From positions 1-10,375 of the forward strand of contig JAUVXQ010000033.1 in the NCBI GenBank assembly GCA_030603505.1: 10,375 nt of DNA, written 5' to 3'. Positions within the stretch are counted from its first letter, which is position 1, and every line of letters begins with the position of its first letter. A model generated the notes under the pieces. That model ran no database searches. It saw nothing but the letters and a program-made list of their open reading frames with translations, and was not told the origin of the DNA. The translations under genes and the position numbers were made by a program. Below are positions 7,939 to 10,375 of this stretch, piece by piece. This stretch comes from Candidatus Heimdallarchaeota archaeon. Lineage in GTDB: Archaea; Asgardarchaeota; Heimdallarchaeia; Heimdallarchaeales; Heimdallarchaeaceae.

Positions 7939-8541
7939 TTAAGAAAAGCTACTGTTTTCAAGTGTATCAAACAAATAGTGACAAATAATTGTCAGAACAT
8001 GAGAAGCCAAGTAGTTGACTTGACCCAAACTTATCTGAAGAGCGCCAATCTTATGCATTACACTTTCTTGTTCAGGAGTCAAATCATGTTGACTTCCCAA
8101 AACAAAACAAAGTGAATCACTTCTAGATAGCTCTTTTTTCACATCTAAAAATGGTAATCCATTTGGTGTCAAATAATAAATGATTGAATTAGCAGAAGTA
8201 CGGAGTAATAATTCTTCAAAACTAATTTTTTGTGTTTCACAGTTAAAAACTTCAGGAGAAGAAAGAAGGCGTATCATAAGGTGAGTAGCTTCAAACTCGT
8301 CATCAATTTTTTCAGATAAATTGTGTAAAGGAATAATAATCGCTTTCTCTTCCTGAGGATGCGATAAGTAAAAAACAAGTTTTAAATCATATTTCAATCG
8401 TGACTGCCATCTATGGAGACTAAAAAGACAACGAGCAAGAACATCAACACGTTCCTTACCAGATACTACAGTTCTAATTTTCTTTGAAGAATCCAAATGA
8501 ACGGTTCGTGTTGGAATTATAAAAATCAATTGTGGAGGCAA
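7939..8541 (-). CDS. trmY: tRNA (pseudouridine(54)-N1)-methyltransferase, SPOUT family (TrmY), TTG start
   Basis: TrmY transfers a methyl group from S-adenosylmethionine to N1 of pseudouridine 54 in the T-arm of archaeal tRNA. It takes the place of bacterial-type m5U54. From a TTG at 8541 the product has 200 residues, the normal family length. Visible features are GKERVDVLARC (28-38), matching the family's G-R-L-D-L-L-C-R-C core, and the SPOUT knot: FVLGSQHDLTPEQE (146-159) and QISLGQVNYLASHVLTII (169-186). The longer frame to an ATG at 8667 overlaps the eS26 gene by about 85 bp and adds 42 residues with no family counterpart, so I reject it. The TTG at 8541 has GGGGA six nucleotides upstream and lines up with the family N-terminus; a TTG at 8529 is the alternative. 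The usual G-D-H in the first knot loop reads G-S-Q-H-D here. Forty bp after eS26 on the same strand, so probably one transcript. Confidence 0.85.
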   Translation of the reverse strand: MPPQLIFIIPTRTVHLDSSKKIRTVVSGKERVDVLARCLFSLHRWQSRLKYDLKLVFYLSHPQEEKAIIIPLHNLSEKIDDEFEATHLMIRLLSSPEVFNCETQKISFEELLLRTSANSIIYYLTPNGLPFLDVKKELSRSDSLCFVLGSQHDLTPEQESVMHKIGALQISLGQVNYLASHVLTIICHYLFDTLENSSFS

Positions 8542-8581
8542 AATAATTCCCCGAAAGAGGATAAATAGAGGAAAGAAAATT

Positions 8582-8863
8582 TTATCTTTCTTTTCCTTTT
8601 CTATCAGTCTTTTTCCTGATATGGATCCTATGTCTGTGTATGGCACAAGAAACACAATAATAAGCAATCTTACTTACTCGAGGGATAATAGCTCCTTCAT
8701 CTCGAAGCTCTTTTGCCAATCGATAATCCACAGCGCTTGTATAAACTGTAAACTTTTTAGCTTTATCCTGTGCAACAAGTTGTCCACAGGAGTGACATTG
8801 TACAAGTTTAGATCGACCTCTCTTACCACCGGACCTACCGCCCGACTTTCTTTTTTTAGGCAC
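8582..8863 (-). CDS. rps26e: Small ribosomal subunit protein eS26, GTG start
   Basis: eS26 sits near the mRNA exit channel of the 30S/40S subunit in eukaryotes and in some archaea. It is absent from bacteria. The product has 93 residues, starting PKKRKSGGRSGGKRGRSKL after the initiator. It carries a zinc ribbon with CHSC (23-26) and CVSC (70-73), the latter within the family signature YYCVSCAIH. A Lys/Arg-rich tail closes it. I place the start at GTG 8863, not the ATG at 8896. GGTGA lies exactly seven nucleotides before this GTG, family members begin with M-P-K-K-R, and the TATA-like box at 8900-8906 would put the transcript start downstream of the ATG. trmY follows after 40 bp, with no strong terminator between them. 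The 11 extra residues of the longer frame have no family match. Confidence 0.93.
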   Translation of the reverse strand: MPKKRKSGGRSGGKRGRSKLVQCHSCGQLVAQDKAKKFTVYTSAVDYRLAKELRDEGAIIPRVSKIAYYCVSCAIHRHRIHIRKKTDRKGKER

Positions 8864-8870
8864 GCTTAAA

Positions 8871-8909
8871 TCACCATCATAATAATAACCTAACATCTCT
8901 TTAAAATTT
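8871..8909 (-). promoter_or_regulatory. eS26 promoter (TATA-like box) and Shine-Dalgarno site
   Basis: On the minus strand TTTTAAA (8906-8900) is a TATA-like box. A start about 27 bp downstream falls near 8876, directly before GGTGA (8875-8871), which complements the archaeal 16S rRNA 3' end. Seven nucleotides separate it from the GTG. The leader would be only about a dozen bases. The uS19 gene shows the same arrangement, which strengthens both calls. Confidence 0.45.
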
Positions 8910-8936
8910 AACTTTTAAATCTGTTGAAAAATGAGC

Positions 8937-8966
8937 ACCAAGATTGACCAAGTTTGTCCAAGTTTA
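8937..8966. repeat. Three tandem 10-bp repeats upstream of the eS26 promoter
   Basis: ACCAAGATTG, ACCAAGTTTG and TCCAAGTTTA follow one another without gaps. The first two differ at one position; the third keeps CCAAG and TTT. The 10-bp period is close to one helical turn, so the same face is presented three times. They lie about 30-60 bp upstream of the eS26 TATA-like box, a common place for activator sites in archaea. Confidence 0.5.
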
Positions 8967-9018
8967 TGGAAACAGTTAGTCACCCCAAAAGTATCAATAT
9001 CATTTTTCACTTGTAAAA

Positions 9019-9028
9019 ACCAGCTGGT
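9019..9028. promoter_or_regulatory. 10-bp perfect palindrome in the eS26-PadR gap
   Basis: ACCAGCTGGT is a perfect dyad. On the minus strand it follows the PadR-like gene by about 60 bp and is followed by a TTTTT run, so it may act in termination. It may also be a dimer-binding operator. The 7-mer TGGTGCT overlapping it (9025-9031) is the reverse complement of AGCACCA at 8934-8940. The gap 8864-9087 also holds GAAACAGTTA twice (8969-8978 and 9048-9057). Nothing here proves a function. Confidence 0.25.
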
Positions 9029-9087
9029 GCTTAAAAATAACATGTTTGAAACAGTTAATCTCGAAATAATCTTTGTTGTTTGGGCTA

Positions 9088-9462
9088 TTATTCGTCGGAA
9101 AATAGTTTTTGGAACAGTTGTTTAAAATATTCCTTTGCTTCTACTAGTAGTTTATCTCCAATCTCAGTTATCTCATAATACTTTCTATCTATTCTTTCCG
9201 TACCACTCCTCATCTCAACTTTCCTGACAATGCCTTCATTTTTTAAAAGATAAAGAACTTTATAGTTGGTAACTGTTGCTGGAGAGAAGCCAAACTTTTT
9301 ACTCATCTCATTTTTTAATTCATAAGCATATTTAGGTGATTCTTTTAGCAATTTTAGAACCCAAATCCATAGTAGGTCAATTGTTACATTCTTTTTAAGT
9401 CTTCGAAACGCTGCTAAATCTTTTATTTTATCAAATTCTACATTATCTTCTGAATGGGACAT
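9088..9462 (-). CDS. PadR-like winged-helix transcriptional regulator
   Basis: The protein has 124 residues. After a 25-residue polar start comes a helix-rich winged-helix domain: NVTIDLLWIWVLKLLKESPK (25-44), then YAYELKNEMSKKFGFSPATV (45-64), the recognition helix with TVTNYKVLYLLKNEGIVRK, and a wing with an EMRSGTERIDRKYYEIT pattern (83-99). The Y-x-Y-E-L and L..L...G.v..... R.YYxiT arrangement is that of PadR-family repressors. A C-terminal helix (about 100-122) would make the dimer interface. It is a DNA-binding protein of unknown target. Start is ATG at 9462; no Shine-Dalgarno is seen, but TTTTTAAA near 9484-9492 lies at the right distance for a leaderless message. ACAT-ATA-ATGT overlaps the start codon (9459-9469) and could be a site for its own dimer, which is speculation. 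Confidence 0.85.
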   Translation of the reverse strand: MSHSEDNVEFDKIKDLAAFRRLKKNVTIDLLWIWVLKLLKESPKYAYELKNEMSKKFGFSPATVTNYKVLYLLKNEGIVRKVEMRSGTERIDRKYYEITEIGDKLLVEAKEYFKQLFQKLFSDE

Positions 9463-9503
9463 TATATGTTTATTGCAACTCAGTTACTTTAAAAATTTTG
9501 CAT

Positions 9504-9532
9504 AAAAAATAGAAAATTAAAAATGCGAAAAA
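9504..9532 (-). terminator. T-rich tract downstream of uS19
   Basis: Read on the minus strand, four T runs of five, five, four and six residues (opposite 9528-9532, 9519-9523, 9513-9516 and 9504-9509) begin about six bases after the uS19 stop. Such clustered runs are the usual archaeal terminator. They separate uS19 from the PadR-like gene. Confidence 0.55.
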
Positions 9533-9537
9533 GGGAT

Positions 9538-9951
9538 TTATTTGAGTGGAACATAAAGAGAAGACCTTGTTGCTCCAATACCAGGTGATCCATGTCGCAC
9601 AACCTTTGTACAGGGAGAAAATTCACCAAGTATATGGCCTATCATCTGCGGTTTGATTTCTACTGTAATGAAATCTTTTCCATTATAAATGCCAACTGTA
9701 GCTCCCACCATTTCAGGAAGTATGGGCATATCTCTTATATGGGTTCTGACAGTTACTTGTTCTCCCCTTTCAATTGCTTCTACAGACACCCTTATGTCTT
9801 CTAATAATTTCTTTCTACGAGTTGTCCAGAATTCTTGGCGAGATAAGCTTCTCCTTCTTCTAGAGGGAAGTAATTCGAGGATCTCATCCATGGATTTTTG
9901 TTTGAGTTCATCCAATGTAAATCCTCTATATTTAAATTTCCTAGCTGACAC
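9538..9951 (-). CDS. rps19: Small ribosomal subunit protein uS19, archaeal/eukaryotic type, GTG start
   Basis: uS19 binds 16S rRNA in the head of the small subunit near the decoding region and the uS13 neighbour. The product has 137 residues. The N-terminal extension typical of archaea and eukaryotes is present: KFKYRGFTLDELKQKSMDE (5-23), then LLPSRRRRSLSR (27-38). The conserved core follows: MPILPEMVGATVGIYNGKDF (75-94), PQMIGHILGEFSPC (101-114), and the signature VRHGSPGIGATRSS ending in VPLK. Start is GTG at 9951, with GGAGA five nucleotides upstream (9961-9957). In most archaea this gene sits between uL2 and uL22 in the large ribosomal cluster. Here it lies between a presenilin-like protease and a PadR-like regulator, so the cluster has been broken up. 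A separate promoter is visible in the 91-bp gap to the protease gene. Confidence 0.96.
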   Translation of the reverse strand: MSARKFKYRGFTLDELKQKSMDEILELLPSRRRRSLSRQEFWTTRRKKLLEDIRVSVEAIERGEQVTVRTHIRDMPILPEMVGATVGIYNGKDFITVEIKPQMIGHILGEFSPCTKVVRHGSPGIGATRSSLYVPLK

Positions 9952-9956
9952 GTATA

Positions 9957-9993
9957 TCTCCGATTTACTACGTTTTAGCTCTCATTTTAAACC
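9957..9993 (-). promoter_or_regulatory. uS19 promoter (TATA-like box) and Shine-Dalgarno site
   Basis: On the minus strand GGTTTAAAA (9993-9985) gives a TATA-like box with a purine-rich AAAAGG stretch just upstream that could be the TFB recognition element. A start about 27 bp on falls near 9961, and GGAGA (9961-9957) precedes the GTG by five nucleotides. This gives a very short leader, as at eS26. Confidence 0.45.
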
Positions 9994-10042
9994 TTTTGAT
10001 TTTTGTGAGCATAATGATATTAGGGACACCCATGTGAAAAAT

Positions 10043-10375
10043 TCAAAAAGATAATACAAATTTATCAAGAATCCACCCAATCAGTACTAGAAAAAGAGCA
10101 AGAAAGATAGGAATGGGTAAACCTGGAAATTTTTGATGTTTTAACAGAAAATGTTCTGTTATCTTTACACCTGTTAAAATACCTATACCTGTAACAAATC
10201 CCAAAATGGGATTAAAATATGTTACTGAAAAAACTACCAATGCTGAGTAAAAGATTAAATCCCCAATTCCTATTCTCATTTCAAAAATTCCTATTTGTTT
10301 AGAATATTTAGAAGGGGACAATTTTTCTTCTTGTTTAAAGATTGAAGAAATGGGTCCTTTAAAGACAGAATATAT
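10043..10375 (-). CDS. Presenilin-like A22-family intramembrane aspartyl protease, C-terminal part (5' end outside the window)
   Basis: The visible 110 residues form the C-terminal part of an archaeal presenilin/signal-peptide-peptidase homologue, a membrane protease that cuts within the bilayer. The second catalytic motif GxGD is seen as MRIGIGDLIFYS (33-44, Asp at 39). The PAL-type motif is seen as FPGLPIP (83-89). Three hydrophobic segments (about 40-56, 58-74 and 87-105) fit the last helices of the fold. The frame is open to the window edge: the residues before the TTG at 10321 read IYSVFKGPISSIFKQEEK, which fits the segment just after the first catalytic Tyr-Asp motif of the family. So the TTG is not the start, and most of the gene lies to the right. 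Gly replaces Ala in the PAL position. The uS19 gene follows after 91 bp but appears to have its own promoter. Client proteins cannot be inferred. Confidence 0.8.
   Translation of the reverse strand: MYSVFKGPISSIFKQEEKLSPSKYSKQIGIFEMRIGIGDLIFYSALVVFSVTYFNPILGFVTGIGILTGVKITEHFLLKHQKFPGLPIPIFLALFLVLIGWILDKFVLSF

Noticed and set aside
8621..8869. 82-residue plus-strand open frame
   Set aside because: It is the antisense shadow of eS26.
8864..8896. ATG start of eS26 at 8896
   Set aside because: The GTG at 8863 has a properly spaced GGTGA and matches the family N-terminus; the ATG lies upstream of the predicted transcript start.
8931..9125. 64-residue plus-strand open frame
   Set aside because: It overlaps the end of the PadR-like gene on the other strand, covers the tandem repeats, has no ribosome site and shows no family resemblance.
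9689..10054. 121-residue plus-strand open frame
   Set aside because: It is antisense to uS19, which is certain, and runs through the uS19 promoter gap.
1..10375. CRISPR array, tRNA, rRNA or complete insertion sequence
   Set aside because: I looked for regular repeat-spacer spacing, T-arm motifs and paired terminal repeats with a transposase, and saw none.

Overview
The window looks archaeal and most likely comes from an Asgard-type archaeon. It is AT-rich and carries an archaeal/eukaryotic-type uS19 with a long N-terminal extension, eS26 (known mainly from Thermoproteota and Asgard archaea, not from bacteria), a TrmY-type tRNA pseudouridine-54 methyltransferase, a cDPGS-family fragment and an archaeal presenilin-like (A22) membrane protease. 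The Asgard assignment is inference: no marker gene here names a lineage.

Layout. (1) Positions 3-5747, plus strand: one giant open frame of 1,914 residues with about six predicted membrane segments, a winged-helix-like segment and about 1,450 residues I cannot assign. It may begin left of the window. (2) Positions 5748-7378: a low-density zone that looks eroded. It holds an 11-bp inverted repeat, terminator-like sites, the 3' part of a papain/C39-like gene on the minus strand, the 3' half of a cDPGS-family gene on the plus strand, and a possible frameshifted gene remnant. The two fragments meet head to head near 6380 and both lack their N-terminal halves. This is what a deletion between two divergent genes, or an assembly misjoin, would leave. 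(3) Positions 7379-10375: a compact minus-strand block of intact genes. In transcription order it contains a presenilin-like protease (running off the right edge), uS19, a PadR-like regulator, eS26, trmY, and a zinc-ribbon/GIY-YIG protein.

How the genes relate. uS19, eS26 and TrmY all serve translation: two small-subunit proteins and one tRNA T-arm modification enzyme. eS26 and trmY are 40 bp apart and probably co-transcribed. uS19 and eS26 each appear to have their own promoter with the same geometry: a TTTAAA-like TATA box about 35 bp upstream of a GTG start, with a Shine-Dalgarno motif 5-7 nt before that start. uS19 is outside the usual uL2-uS19-uL22 ribosomal cluster. Several start codons here are GTG or TTG, and three genes need start or extent corrections relative to the longest open frame (eS26, trmY, presenilin-like protease). 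I see no CRISPR array, tRNA, rRNA or intact insertion sequence. I found no clear new multi-gene system; the giant membrane protein is the best candidate for undescribed biology.
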